Below, piece by piece: positions 18,837 through 26,526 of a stretch of 50,084 nucleotides of DNA. The notes beneath the pieces are model-generated. The model was not told the DNA's origin, did not search any database, and worked only from the letters and a program-made list of their open reading frames with translations. Origin of the DNA: Candidatus Azobacteroides sp. (GTDB lineage: Bacteria; Bacteroidota; Bacteroidia; Bacteroidales; Azobacteroidaceae); assembly GCA_009778655.1 (NCBI GenBank), contig WRFZ01000175.1, positions 1 to 50,084 on the forward strand, written 5' to 3'. Positions within the stretch are counted from its first letter, which is position 1. Every line of letters begins with the position of its first letter. The position numbers and the translations under genes were made by a program.

Positions 18837-19499
18837 ATGGATGTAAAAATAGAACAATCGTGGAAAGAACGTTTGACTCCCGAATTTGAAAAACCCTATT
18901 TCCGGACGTTAACGGATTTTATCAGACAAGAGTACACTGTTCAACGGATTTACCCTAAAGGGAGTCAAATTTTCAATGCGTTCGATAAAACGCCTTTTGA
19001 TCGGGTCAAAGTGGTTATTTTGGGGCAAGACCCTTATCATGAGCCGGGACAGGCGCACGGATTGTGCTTCTCGGTAAACGAAGGCATTGCGCTTCCTCCG
19101 TCGCTTCAAAATATTTATAAAGAATTGGAAGACGATTTGGGTGTTCCTCCAAAAACTTCCGGAAATTTGGAACATTGGGCGGAACAAGGCGTTTTGTTGT
19201 TGAATGCAACATTAACCGTTCGCGCGCATCAAGCCGGTTCGCACCAACGACAGGGGTGGGAGGAATTTACGGACGCTGTCATTCATCGCGTCGCCGAAGA
19301 AAAAGAGCATGTCGTTTTCATCCTGTGGGGCTCTTATGCGCAGAAAAAAGGAGAATTTATAGATACGTTCAGACATCGGGTGTTAAAATCCGCGCACCCT
19401 TCTCCTCTTTCCGCTTATCGCGGCTTTTTCGGAAGTAAGCCGTTCAGTAAAACCAATCAATACCTCATTCAAACCGGTCAGACGCCGATAGAATGGTGA
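18837..19499 (+). CDS. ung: uracil-DNA glycosylase
   Basis: Family 1 uracil-DNA glycosylase, which removes uracil from DNA to start base-excision repair. At 220 residues it is the usual size. The water-activating loop GQDPYH is at 63-68 (catalytic D65). The uracil pocket includes GLCFSV, and the DNA minor-groove loop is HPSPLS near 187. LLLNATLTVR and VFILWGSYAQKK are further family landmarks. The start ATG at 18837 lies 6 bp after the heptamer array. The stop is 6 bp from the converging asnA stop. No promoter with the -7 consensus is visible in the spacer, so it may depend on readthrough from lptD. Confidence 0.96.
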   Translation: MDVKIEQSWKERLTPEFEKPYFRTLTDFIRQEYTVQRIYPKGSQIFNAFDKTPFDRVKVVILGQDPYHEPGQAHGLCFSVNEGIALPPSLQNIYKELEDDLGVPPKTSGNLEHWAEQGVLLLNATLTVRAHQAGSHQRQGWEEFTDAVIHRVAEEKEHVVFILWGSYAQKKGEFIDTFRHRVLKSAHPSPLSAYRGFFGSKPFSKTNQYLIQTGQTPIEW

Positions 19500-19505
19500 C
19501 AAGCG

Positions 19506-20540
19506 CTATAATAAAGCGATTCCGTGCTTCAGCGCCTCTTTCCGCATATCTTCCGGCCAAATACTCGCTTGAATCTCGCCGATATGCGCCTTGCGCAAAA
19601 GAAACATACACAAACGCGATTGGCCGATTCCTCCGCCGATAGTCTGTGGCAGTTCATTATTAAACAGGCGTTTATGAAAATATAATTCTTTCCGGTTTTC
19701 TGTTCCGGATGCAATCAACTGCTTCTCCAACACTTCCGCATTAACGCGAATACCCATGGACGAAAGTTCAACAGCTCTACCCAACACTTCATCCCAAACA
19801 AGAATATCGCCGTTCAATCCCGGAAATCCGTCGGTAATCGTTGTCCAATCGTCATAATCGGGAGCGCGTCCGTCGTGCTTTTCTCCGTTACTCAGCGGGC
19901 AACCGATACCGATAATAAATACGGCCCCCATCTCCTTGGTAATTGCATCTTCTCTTTCTTTTCCGGTGGTTCCGGGATATCTTTGAAGCAATTCTTCGGC
20001 ATGAATAAAATAAATATCGGAAGGAAGTTGGGGTTTAAAATCGGAATATGCCTCGTAAACCGAATACTCGGTGCGAAGAACGGCTCCGTAAATTCGACGG
20101 ACCATATTCTTGAGAAAATCCAAATTCCGTTCGTTTTCTCGCATAACCAACTCCCAATCCCATTGATCAACATAAAGCGAGTGAAGGTTTCCCAACTCTT
20201 CGTCAGCCCGGATGGCATTCATATCCGTATAAATACCATACCCCGGTTCAATGCCGAGATCGGCCAATGTCAGTCGTTTCCATTTAGCCAACGAATGTAC
20301 GATTTCGGCTTGAATATCGCCCAAATCTTTTATAGGAAAAGTAACGGCTCTTTCGGTTCCGTTCAGATCGTCATTGATACCGGTTCCTTTCAAAACAAAC
20401 AGAGGAGCGGTTGTTCGCCGTAATCGCAACTCGGAAGATAAATTTTGCTGAAAAAAATATTTGATTTCTTGGATACCTTTTTCTGTCTCGATTTTATTCA
20501 AAGGAGAATTATATGCTTTCGGAGTTATTAAATAGCTCAT
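19506..20540 (-). CDS. asnA: aspartate-ammonia ligase (asparagine synthetase A)
   Basis: AsnA makes asparagine from aspartate, ammonia and ATP in the cytosol. From the ATG at 20540 (MSYLITPKAY) it is 344 residues, normal for the family. Landmarks of its class II synthetase-like fold include SSELRLRRTTAPLFV, QWDWELVM, the LNGDILVWD segment, and the C-terminal motif GGGIGQSRLCMFLL, which contains the motif 3 arginine. The open frame reaches 20582, but a strong promoter at 20560-20590 lies inside that extension, which excludes it. The gene is divergent from mtaB. No sign of an AsnC-type regulator nearby. Confidence 0.95.
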   Translation of the reverse strand: MSYLITPKAYNSPLNKIETEKGIQEIKYFFQQNLSSELRLRRTTAPLFVLKGTGINDDLNGTERAVTFPIKDLGDIQAEIVHSLAKWKRLTLADLGIEPGYGIYTDMNAIRADEELGNLHSLYVDQWDWELVMRENERNLDFLKNMVRRIYGAVLRTEYSVYEAYSDFKPQLPSDIYFIHAEELLQRYPGTTGKEREDAITKEMGAVFIIGIGCPLSNGEKHDGRAPDYDDWTTITDGFPGLNGDILVWDEVLGRAVELSSMGIRVNAEVLEKQLIASGTENRKELYFHKRLFNNELPQTIGGGIGQSRLCMFLLRKAHIGEIQASIWPEDMRKEALKHGIALL

Positions 20541-20559
20541 ATTATCAGTTTTTTGATTG

Positions 20560-20590
20560 CAAAAGTAGATATAATCTTTCAAATTGCAAA
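20560..20590 (-). promoter_or_regulatory. complete Bacteroidota promoter for asnA
   Basis: On the minus strand TTTG (20590-20587) is followed after 19 nt by TACTTTTG (20567-20560), matching the -33/-7 arrangement closely. The ATG is 20 nt downstream, which settles the asnA start. Confidence 0.75.
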
Positions 20591-20649
20591 AAGAAACGGC
20601 AATAAGATGGAATATTTTTGTGACAATGATACCGTCGAATCGTGACGCA

Positions 20650-20681
20650 TTTGCAAAAGTCCTCGAAACGCTTTAATTTTG
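20650..20681 (+). promoter_or_regulatory. complete Bacteroidota promoter for mtaB
   Basis: TTTG at 20650-20653 and TAATTTTG at 20674-20681 are separated by 20 nt, a good -33/-7 fit. The mtaB ATG follows 16 nt later. It is arranged back to back with the asnA promoter. Confidence 0.75.
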
Positions 20682-20697
20682 CGAGAAATAAACAGGA

Positions 20698-21999
20698 ATG
20701 ATTGATAAAACAATATTCGAAAACAAAAAAGCGGCCTATTTCACGTTGGGTTGCAAACTGAATTTCGCCGAAACATCTGCTATCGGGAAACAATTGGCCG
20801 AACAGGGGATTCGGAAAATACAGCCGGGAGAAACGGCCGATATTTGTATCATCAACACCTGTTCGGTAACGGAATCAGCCGACAAAAAATGCCGTCAAGC
20901 CATCCGGAAAATCGGCAGGCAACACCCCGGAGCATTCGTCGTAGTTGTCGGTTGTTATGCGCAATTGAAACCCGACGACGCGAGCCGGATTGAAGGAGTG
21001 AATTTGGTTTTGGGAACCGGACAAAAAGCGGACATTTTGAGTCATCTGATTCAACATGCCGGCGATTCGAAAACGGTAGTCTCTCCGATAAAAGAAATCC
21101 GTGAATTTATCCCTTCCTGCTCGAAAGACGACCGTACCCGCCATTTCTTGAAAGTACAAGACGGTTGCGATTATTTTTGTTCTTATTGTACGATTCCGTT
21201 CGCACGGGGCAGAAGCCGGAACGGCTCAATCGCCGATTTGGTAAAAATGGCGGAGGAAGCCGGAAACGAAGGAGGCAAAGAAATCGTATTAACCGGCATC
21301 AATATCGGCGATTTCGGAAAATCAACGGGAGAAACGTTTTTCGATCTGATTCAAGCCCTTGACCGGGTCGAATCCGTTGAACGCTTCCGGATATCCTCCA
21401 TCGAACCGAATTTACTGAGCGATGAGATGATCGAATTTATTGCTCAATCGCAACGGTTTGCTCCGCATTTTCATATCCCGCTGCAATCGGGTTCCGATGA
21501 AGTACTCCGATTAATGCGAAGAAAATACAATACGGAGCTGTTTGTATCCAAGATAAAAAAAATAAAAGAATTATTGCCGGACGCATTTATCGGCGTGGAC
21601 GTTATCGTCGGCGTAAGAGGTGAAAAAGAAGCGTATTTTGAAGCATCCGAGCAATTAATCGAATCGCTGCCGATTTCTCAATTGCACGTCTTCGCCTATT
21701 CCGAACGACCCGGAACACAAGCTTTAAACATTGATTATGTTGTGCCTCCGAAAATAAAACAGGAACGCAGCCGGCGCTTGCTGGAATTGTCCGACCGGAA
21801 ACTTCGGAAATTTTATCAATCGCAGATCGGAACGACGCACCGGGTTTTATTCGAACATACCCGCCGCGGACATCAAATGCACGGGTTTACCGAAAATTAC
21901 CTCAAAGTGGAAGCCGAATATAACCGCTTTTGGATAAATAAACCGAAATCGGTAACTTTGACCGGATTTAATGAAGAAAAAATGACATTGACCCTATGA
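20698..21999 (+). CDS. mtaB: tRNA N6-threonylcarbamoyladenosine-37 methylthiotransferase
   Basis: A radical SAM methylthiotransferase that converts t6A37 to ms2t6A37 in ANN-decoding tRNAs. The 433-residue protein has the UPF0004 domain with three iron-sulfur cysteines (C19 in FTLGCK, C55 in INTCSV, C86 in VGCYAQ). The radical SAM cluster motif is CDYFCSYC (C157, C161, C164), and a C-terminal TRAM-like RNA-binding part follows. FTLGCKLNFAE is characteristic of MtaB rather than MiaB or RimO. The stretch VGVRGEKEAYF replaces the more common VGFPGE; I see no reason to doubt activity. Its stop overlaps the acyltransferase start by 4 bp. Confidence 0.93.
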   Translation: MIDKTIFENKKAAYFTLGCKLNFAETSAIGKQLAEQGIRKIQPGETADICIINTCSVTESADKKCRQAIRKIGRQHPGAFVVVVGCYAQLKPDDASRIEGVNLVLGTGQKADILSHLIQHAGDSKTVVSPIKEIREFIPSCSKDDRTRHFLKVQDGCDYFCSYCTIPFARGRSRNGSIADLVKMAEEAGNEGGKEIVLTGINIGDFGKSTGETFFDLIQALDRVESVERFRISSIEPNLLSDEMIEFIAQSQRFAPHFHIPLQSGSDEVLRLMRRKYNTELFVSKIKKIKELLPDAFIGVDVIVGVRGEKEAYFEASEQLIESLPISQLHVFAYSERPGTQALNIDYVVPPKIKQERSRRLLELSDRKLRKFYQSQIGTTHRVLFEHTRRGHQMHGFTENYLKVEAEYNRFWINKPKSVTLTGFNEEKMTLTL

Positions 22000-22877
22000 A
22001 TCGTTTCTTGTATGCATTAATGTATGTGCCGGCATTTTTATTGGCGCTTCTGCCGTTCCGTATTTTATTTCTTATTTCCGACGGCTTTTATTTTATTTTG
22101 TATCATATTATTCGCTACCGGAGAAAATTGGTGCGCCAAAATCTGAATAACGCTTTTCCCGAAAAGACGCCGACGGAAATCCGAAAAATCGAAAAGGACT
22201 TTTACCGGCATTTCTGCGATTGTTTTGTTGAAACAATCAAACTGCTGCATATTTCCGATGCTCAAATGAAAAAACGTTTCGTATTCAAGAACATGGAAGC
22301 GGTGCAATCGGTTTTGGATAACCGGCAGTCGGTTGTTTTACTGCTGGGGCATTACGGTAATTGGGAATGGATCACTTCCATTAACCTTTATCTGAAATAC
22401 GATCCGAATACGGTTTACGGGCAGGTCTATCGTCCGTTGAAGAATAAAACCGCCGACCTTTTCTTTCTGAATCTGCGAAAACGCTTTCATACGGTCGGGT
22501 TTACGAAACATAATATTTATCGCGACATTGTCAATATCCGAAGAGAAAATAAAATTTGGATCATCGGATTCATCTCCGACCAAAAACCATCCGGTAACCA
22601 AGTCCCTCACCGTATGCAATTTCTGAATCAAGAAACCCTGGTATTGACCGGAACCGAAAAAATCGCCCGACACACCGGAGCCGCTGTTTGTTATTTAGAT
22701 ATAACTTGTTTGAAAAGGGGATATTACGAAATATATGCCGACATCATTTTCGACAATGCGGCAACAACGACCGAATTTGAAATTACCGAAAAATACATAC
22801 ATCGCTTGGAACAAACCATCCTAAGAAATCCTTCCGCCTATTTGTGGTCGCACAATCGGTGGCGCTTAAAAAGATAA
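21996..22877 (+). CDS. LpxL/HtrB-like lipid A biosynthesis acyltransferase
   Basis: A membrane-associated acyltransferase of the LpxL/LpxM family that adds a secondary acyl chain to lipid A at the inner membrane. The 293-residue protein has an N-terminal hydrophobic anchor (about 5-40) and the catalytic Hx4(D/E) motif GHYGNWEW (H119, E124). A later conserved block is GFISDQKPSGNQ, and it ends with LWSHNRWR, a common family C terminus. Its ATG overlaps the mtaB stop (ATGA), indicating a two-gene operon. Whether it acts early or late, and its chain-length preference, cannot be read from sequence. Confidence 0.9.
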   Translation: MNRFLYALMYVPAFLLALLPFRILFLISDGFYFILYHIIRYRRKLVRQNLNNAFPEKTPTEIRKIEKDFYRHFCDCFVETIKLLHISDAQMKKRFVFKNMEAVQSVLDNRQSVVLLLGHYGNWEWITSINLYLKYDPNTVYGQVYRPLKNKTADLFFLNLRKRFHTVGFTKHNIYRDIVNIRRENKIWIIGFISDQKPSGNQVPHRMQFLNQETLVLTGTEKIARHTGAAVCYLDITCLKRGYYEIYADIIFDNAATTTEFEITEKYIHRLEQTILRNPSAYLWSHNRWRLKR

Positions 22878-23051
22878 TTTTCGGAATGTTTCAGAGAATA
22901 AATGCCAATAAACGTGCGGCTTGTCAGATAATTCCGGCGTCGTTCGTGCATTTTGTTCCCTTTATCATTGTTTGAGGTGCAGCGAAAAACGCCGTCGCTG
23001 AATCTGAAAATTATAATCAAAAAAAGACTTTATTTCAACACTCTTGTGTCA

Positions 23052-23059
23052 TAATTTTG
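23052..23059 (+). promoter_or_regulatory. -7 promoter element before a small exported protein
   Basis: TAATTTTG matches the -7 consensus 43 nt before the ATG at 23103 and is the main support for transcription of that gene. Confidence 0.45.
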
Positions 23060-23102
23060 TATTGTCTAAAATTAAACAGTAAAATTGTAAGTTTTAATAA
23101 AT

Positions 23103-23462
23103 ATGACAAACATGAGAGAAAAGAAATTAAAACAAAGTATCACAATTATCGCGCTTTTTTTATTATTGAGCGGATATTACTCATTCCCGCGGTTAACCGC
23201 CGGCAATCCGGCAGAAAATTCGGTACCGGAAAGCCTCGAAAAATATGACAATCTTCGGTCAATTCAGAGGCAATCGGCGAGTTTCGGCTATTTTGATGAA
23301 GCATATCCGGTTGAATATAGGATTTCAAAAAAGCAAATTATCACAAAAACTCAAAATGACAACCCGAATCAAGAGCAACTTCGGCAATTTAACCGTTATT
23401 TTGCCTTCGACAGTATCAATTTGGCATTATTCTATGCTTGCGAAGAGCCTGTTCGACGGTAA
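23103..23462 (+). CDS. small exported protein, function unknown
   Basis: A 119-residue frame whose N terminus (MREKKLKQSITIIALFLLLSG after a possible MTN) has a basic region and a hydrophobic stretch like a signal peptide or single membrane anchor. The rest is polar and glutamine/asparagine-rich with no motif I recognise. A matching -7 promoter box is upstream, and the sequence has no competing frame of similar length with a better start. It could be a decayed or lineage-specific envelope protein. Confidence in the gene being real is moderate only. Confidence 0.45.
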   Translation: MTNMREKKLKQSITIIALFLLLSGYYSFPRLTAGNPAENSVPESLEKYDNLRSIQRQSASFGYFDEAYPVEYRISKKQIITKTQNDNPNQEQLRQFNRYFAFDSINLALFYACEEPVRR

Positions 23463-23614
23463 ATGAACGAACCGGCGACTGCGTTTGACTGATAATCGTG
23501 TTTTCGTCAATCGGCGCCGTTCTTCACGTGAGATTTGAAACTATTCGAAAGTTTCCTTATCTGAATTAGAAAAACAAAAACAAAAAATGATTTTAAATAA
23601 AAGAATATGTATTT

Positions 23615-23622
23615 TAATTTTG
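23615..23622 (+). promoter_or_regulatory. -7 promoter element for the secreted surface protein
   Basis: TAATTTTG matches TAnnTTTG. A 68-nt AT-rich leader separates it from the ATG at 23691. Confidence 0.55.
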
Positions 23623-23690
23623 CAGCTCAAAAATTCTCTATGAAATATACCTATTAAATATAAATTAATTAACAAACATAAAAAAAGAAA

Positions 23691-24752
23691 ATGAACAAAA
23701 GTATGAAAAGAGTCAAGAATGTTACGCTTATTTTATTACTATGTGCGTTTTTCACGGCGCCTTTGCAATCGCAAGTGACTATCGGAGCATTATCCGAACC
23801 CCAAAAGGGAGCGCTTTTGGATTTAAAAGAATCGGACGTATCGAACGGCGGAAGCAATACAACAAAAGGTTTGATGTATCCGCGCGTATCTTTGAGTGAC
23901 TTAAACAAACTTCGCCCGATGCTTTCAGAGTCAGATGCCAATGATCCGGCTCTCCAATCAAGTCATACGGGTTTGACCGTTTATAATGTGAATGAAGCGA
24001 CCCCGTTTGAAAAAGGATTATATACTTGGGATGGAGCTAAATGGATTCGTACCGGTACGATTACGGGAGCAAAGAACGGACTGTCTCTCACGGCGGAAAA
24101 TGATACCGTAAAATTGGGCGGCCTTTTAGAAGAAAATACTACGATTGACTTGGATGATAACGATTTAACTATCGGAAGATCTGACGACGGAAAAAGCGGG
24201 AGATTAAGATTTAAATCGGTTCCCGACGCCGATACCGGAAATGATACCAAGATTGCTCAATTAGCTGTGGATGAAGGAACAGGAGAGGTAGTTGCCGTTC
24301 GATCCTCAACCGGAAATACCAAACCGTTTAACTATGTCAGCTACGTTATTACATGTGCCTCTACTCAGCCTGAATATATAGCTGACTTTGATACAAAAAT
24401 TCCGGCAAATGAATATACTGTCTTTATAGTCGGATCCAAGTTTACATCAACTGATCCGGGAAATATAGGATTGAAAATGAAACCGGGAAATGGCGGCATT
24501 ACTAGTACCACCGGTTCTTTTGGTCCCCAAAATGTATACGCATTTCCTAATGGTACTCCTGCTACATGGCGCTTATGTGCCGACTTTGGAGTTGCTACTA
24601 CAGGAAATGATCTAGCAGGTAAGTGGGAGATTCACTGCGTAATTATTAACAATGCTCTTGTACAACAATTGAATGGCGGAGGTCCTATCACTTATACGAT
24701 GCCCGGTTCAAATAGCGGAAACAATGTTCCCGACATGCCTGCCGGTTTATAA
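23691..24752 (+). CDS. secreted Bacteroidales surface protein, function unknown
   Basis: A 353-residue exported protein. The signal peptide spans about residues 1-27 (hydrophobic ILLLCAFFTAPL, cleavage near QSQ). The mature N terminus, QVTIGALSEPQKGALLDLKE followed by TKGLMYPRVSLSDLNKLRPM, is a block I associate with secreted protein families common in Dysgonomonadaceae-like genomes. The middle is Gly/Asp/Thr-rich, suggesting beta-structured repeats (LSLTAENDTVKLGG, IDLDDNDLTIG). The C-terminal part may be a small separate beta domain. No catalytic motif is seen. It has its own promoter and a terminator hairpin, so it is monocistronic. A surface or adhesive role is inference. Confidence 0.75.
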   Translation: MNKSMKRVKNVTLILLLCAFFTAPLQSQVTIGALSEPQKGALLDLKESDVSNGGSNTTKGLMYPRVSLSDLNKLRPMLSESDANDPALQSSHTGLTVYNVNEATPFEKGLYTWDGAKWIRTGTITGAKNGLSLTAENDTVKLGGLLEENTTIDLDDNDLTIGRSDDGKSGRLRFKSVPDADTGNDTKIAQLAVDEGTGEVVAVRSSTGNTKPFNYVSYVITCASTQPEYIADFDTKIPANEYTVFIVGSKFTSTDPGNIGLKMKPGNGGITSTTGSFGPQNVYAFPNGTPATWRLCADFGVATTGNDLAGKWEIHCVIINNALVQQLNGGGPITYTMPGSNSGNNVPDMPAGL

Positions 24753-24812
24753 AAAACGCCTAACCCTCATTATATTACATAGAAATTGATAAAACGACAA
24801 TCAATTCACAGG

Positions 24813-24849
24813 AAAGCCGAGAAATGAAATAAAAATCATGCTCGGTTTT
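24813..24849 (+). terminator. rho-independent terminator after the surface protein gene
   Basis: The 9-bp stem AAAGCCGAG (24813-24821) pairs with CTCGGTTTT (24841-24849) with one G-U pair. A T run through 24854 follows. It lies 60 bp after the stop codon at 24752. Confidence 0.75.
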
Positions 24850-24904
24850 TTTTTATGGGAAAGCGCCGTTGCGTTCCGGATAAGTAATTAATGCCGTGTA
24901 GCCG

Positions 24905-25130
24905 ACAAAAAGTCCCGCAGGGACAACACTTTATTAACCGTAGGTAAAGCGATAGCGCAACCTACGGTATAGCAAGGAATCAATTCCCGTAAGTCCCGCC
25001 GGGGCGGCACTATAAAACGCAAAGTGTCGTCACTGCGTGACTTAGGGTTACGGCGCATATTGTTCGTTTTTCCGTAGATTTCATCTACGGTTAATAAAGC
25101 GTCGTCACTGCGTGACTTTGTCACGGATAA
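24905..25130. repeat. array of short perfect hairpins (dispersed-repeat-like element)
   Basis: Consecutive palindromes include GTCCC-GCA-GGGAC (24912-24924), ACCGTAGGT/ACCTACGGT (24937-24968), GTCCCGCC/GGCGGCAC with one mismatch (24993-25010), and CCGTAGAT-TTC-ATCTACGG (25072-25090). GTCAC-TGC-GTGAC occurs twice (25029-25041 and 25104-25116). The second copy is chained to GTGAC-TTT-GTCAC (25112-25124). The 16-nt GTCGTCACTGCGTGAC-type segment is a direct repeat 75 bp apart. A 78-codon minus-strand frame across it is better explained as repeat-derived than as a gene. It lies between a terminator and the flx-like promoter. Confidence 0.75.
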
Positions 25131-25180
25131 ACTTTTTTTTAATCGGCGCTTTTATTGCTTCGATTTAAAATTATTTATAT

Positions 25181-25188
25181 TATCTTTG
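25181..25188 (+). promoter_or_regulatory. -7 promoter element for the flx-like operon
   Basis: TATCTTTG matches the -7 consensus and precedes the first gene by 74 nt. The predicted leader contains a small TGCG/CGCA hairpin; no known riboswitch was recognised in it. Confidence 0.6.
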
Positions 25189-25262
25189 TAGCTCTGTGCG
25201 GATATTATTTCGCAGGAAAGGTAAAAATTTACTTTATAATTAGTCATTATAATTAATGAAAT

Positions 25263-25742
25263 ATGTCTAACGAATTTGAACCTAAAGTATTAGCCTTTGT
25301 ATGCAATTGGTGTACTTATACCGGAGCCGATTTGACCGGTACGAGTCGCATTAAATATGCTTCGAATGTGAAAATCCTTCGTCTTCCATGTACGGGCCGA
25401 ATTGATTTTTTGCTGATACTTAAAGCATTTGCTACCGGAATGGATGGCGTAATCGTTTCGGGTTGTCATCCCAACGATTGCCACTACACTTCCGGTAATT
25501 TTCATGCCCGTCGCCGGTGGATTTTGTTCCGAAGTTTACTCGACTTTTTGGGAATAGACACCCGGCGAATCCGTTTCTCTTGGGTATCGGCGGCCGAAGG
25601 GGCGAAATGGGCGGAAGTCGTAAACGAAACAGTCGCTCACTTACGGGAATTAGGTCCTTATACCGAATATCATAAGGTTGCCGATTTTTTGTCTGAAAAC
25701 CCGACGAAAGAAAAGAAAGAAACGGAGGTACTACATGAATGA
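25263..25742 (+). CDS. MvhD/FlxD-like iron-sulfur electron-transfer subunit
   Basis: A 159-residue protein of the methyl-viologen-reducing hydrogenase delta (MvhD) family, which carries an iron-sulfur cluster and passes electrons to HdrA-type flavoproteins. All family cysteines are present: CNWC (C14, C17), LPCTGR (C43), SGCHPNDCHY (C68, C73). YTGADLTGTSRI and WVSAAEGAKWAEVV are further landmarks. It is first in a four-gene operon whose other products match FlxC, FlxB and FlxA, so FlxD is the better comparison than a hydrogenase subunit. No hydrogenase or HdrA gene is in the window. Its last 8 bp overlap the next gene. Confidence 0.87.
   Translation: MSNEFEPKVLAFVCNWCTYTGADLTGTSRIKYASNVKILRLPCTGRIDFLLILKAFATGMDGVIVSGCHPNDCHYTSGNFHARRRWILFRSLLDFLGIDTRRIRFSWVSAAEGAKWAEVVNETVAHLRELGPYTEYHKVADFLSENPTKEKKETEVLHE
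25724..25729 (+). promoter_or_regulatory. strong Shine-Dalgarno site for the second flx-like gene
   Basis: GGAGGT lies 5 nt before the ATG at 25735, inside the 3' end of the preceding coding region. Good Shine-Dalgarno sites are uncommon in Bacteroidota. This one fixes the start at 25735 instead of the upstream in-frame codon at 25678. Confidence 0.65.
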
Positions 25743-26523
25743 TATAATAAGTCAAGCCCGATCCTTATTGGAAAATAAGACCGTTGATATCTTTATCGGA
25801 TACGAAAAAGGCACACGCGGGCCGCGACCGGCTTTTATTTCTAAGTCGGAAGATGCCGACAAATTGATTTTCGATGAAAGCTGTTCGGGAAATCTGGCGG
25901 TTTATCTGACACGGAAAGATTTAACGGAAGGGAAAAAAGTCGGAATATCAGCTTCTTACTATGCACTGAAAAATCTGGCGCTTCTATTTGACGAATGTCA
26001 ATTGAAAGAAGAGAATCTTCGGGTAATTGCATTTTCGGGGAATGGCGATCTCAAACTGCTTCAATCTGCCGAAGAAATAAAACAACACGTGGAAGGAATG
26101 CCGGCGCCGGTAAATCCGGCTGTGGAAGAGCAAATTCGGAAAATCGAAGCGATGACCCTTTCCGAACGCTGGGCGTTTTGGACGGAAGAATTATCGAGAT
26201 GCTTCAAATGTTACGCTTGTCGCTGGGCGTGTCCGATGTGTTATTGTACGAAATGTATCGTCGAAGTCAATCGTCCGCAGTGGGTACAACCTTGGGCCGG
26301 TACTTTAACTAATATCGAGTGGCAAATCAATCGCGTGATGCACATGGCGGGACGTTGTTCCGAATGCGGCGCTTGCGGAGCCGCCTGTCCGTTGGGGATT
26401 CCCATTTATTTGTTGAACAAGCGGATGGCGGATCAAGTGAAAGAAAACTTCGGAAAACCGGGCGAAGAAGGTAATGTGCTATCTACATTTAAACCGGATG
26501 ATAAAGAAAATTTTATTGTGTAA
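25735..26523 (+). CDS. FlxC-like 4Fe-4S dicluster protein
   Basis: A 262-residue cytosolic iron-sulfur protein. The N-terminal 150 residues resemble no domain I can name. The C-terminal half holds two ferredoxin-type sites: CFKCYACRWAC (C156, C159, C162, C166) with extra cysteines in PMCYCTKC (C169, C171, C174), and CSECGACGAACP (C208, C211, C214, C218). The extra cysteines suggest a more complex first centre. Position between MvhD-like and AsrA/HydB-like genes matches FlxC of flavin oxidoreductase complexes. The ATG at 25735 was chosen from its Shine-Dalgarno site. Electron flow within the complex is inferred. Confidence 0.8.
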   Translation: MNDIISQARSLLENKTVDIFIGYEKGTRGPRPAFISKSEDADKLIFDESCSGNLAVYLTRKDLTEGKKVGISASYYALKNLALLFDECQLKEENLRVIAFSGNGDLKLLQSAEEIKQHVEGMPAPVNPAVEEQIRKIEAMTLSERWAFWTEELSRCFKCYACRWACPMCYCTKCIVEVNRPQWVQPWAGTLTNIEWQINRVMHMAGRCSECGACGAACPLGIPIYLLNKRMADQVKENFGKPGEEGNVLSTFKPDDKENFIV

Positions 26524-26526
26524 TCT

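Noticed and set aside
22878-23102. tRNA or structured RNA in the gap after the acyltransferase gene
   Set aside because: No cloverleaf with a T-loop GTTCRA and CCA-compatible acceptor stem could be traced.
24888-25124. 78-codon open frame on the minus strand with SRSDD-type repeats
   Set aside because: Its sequence is the translation of the hairpin array; the repeated SRSDD segments are the duplicated GTCAC hairpin. No promoter or start context supports a gene.
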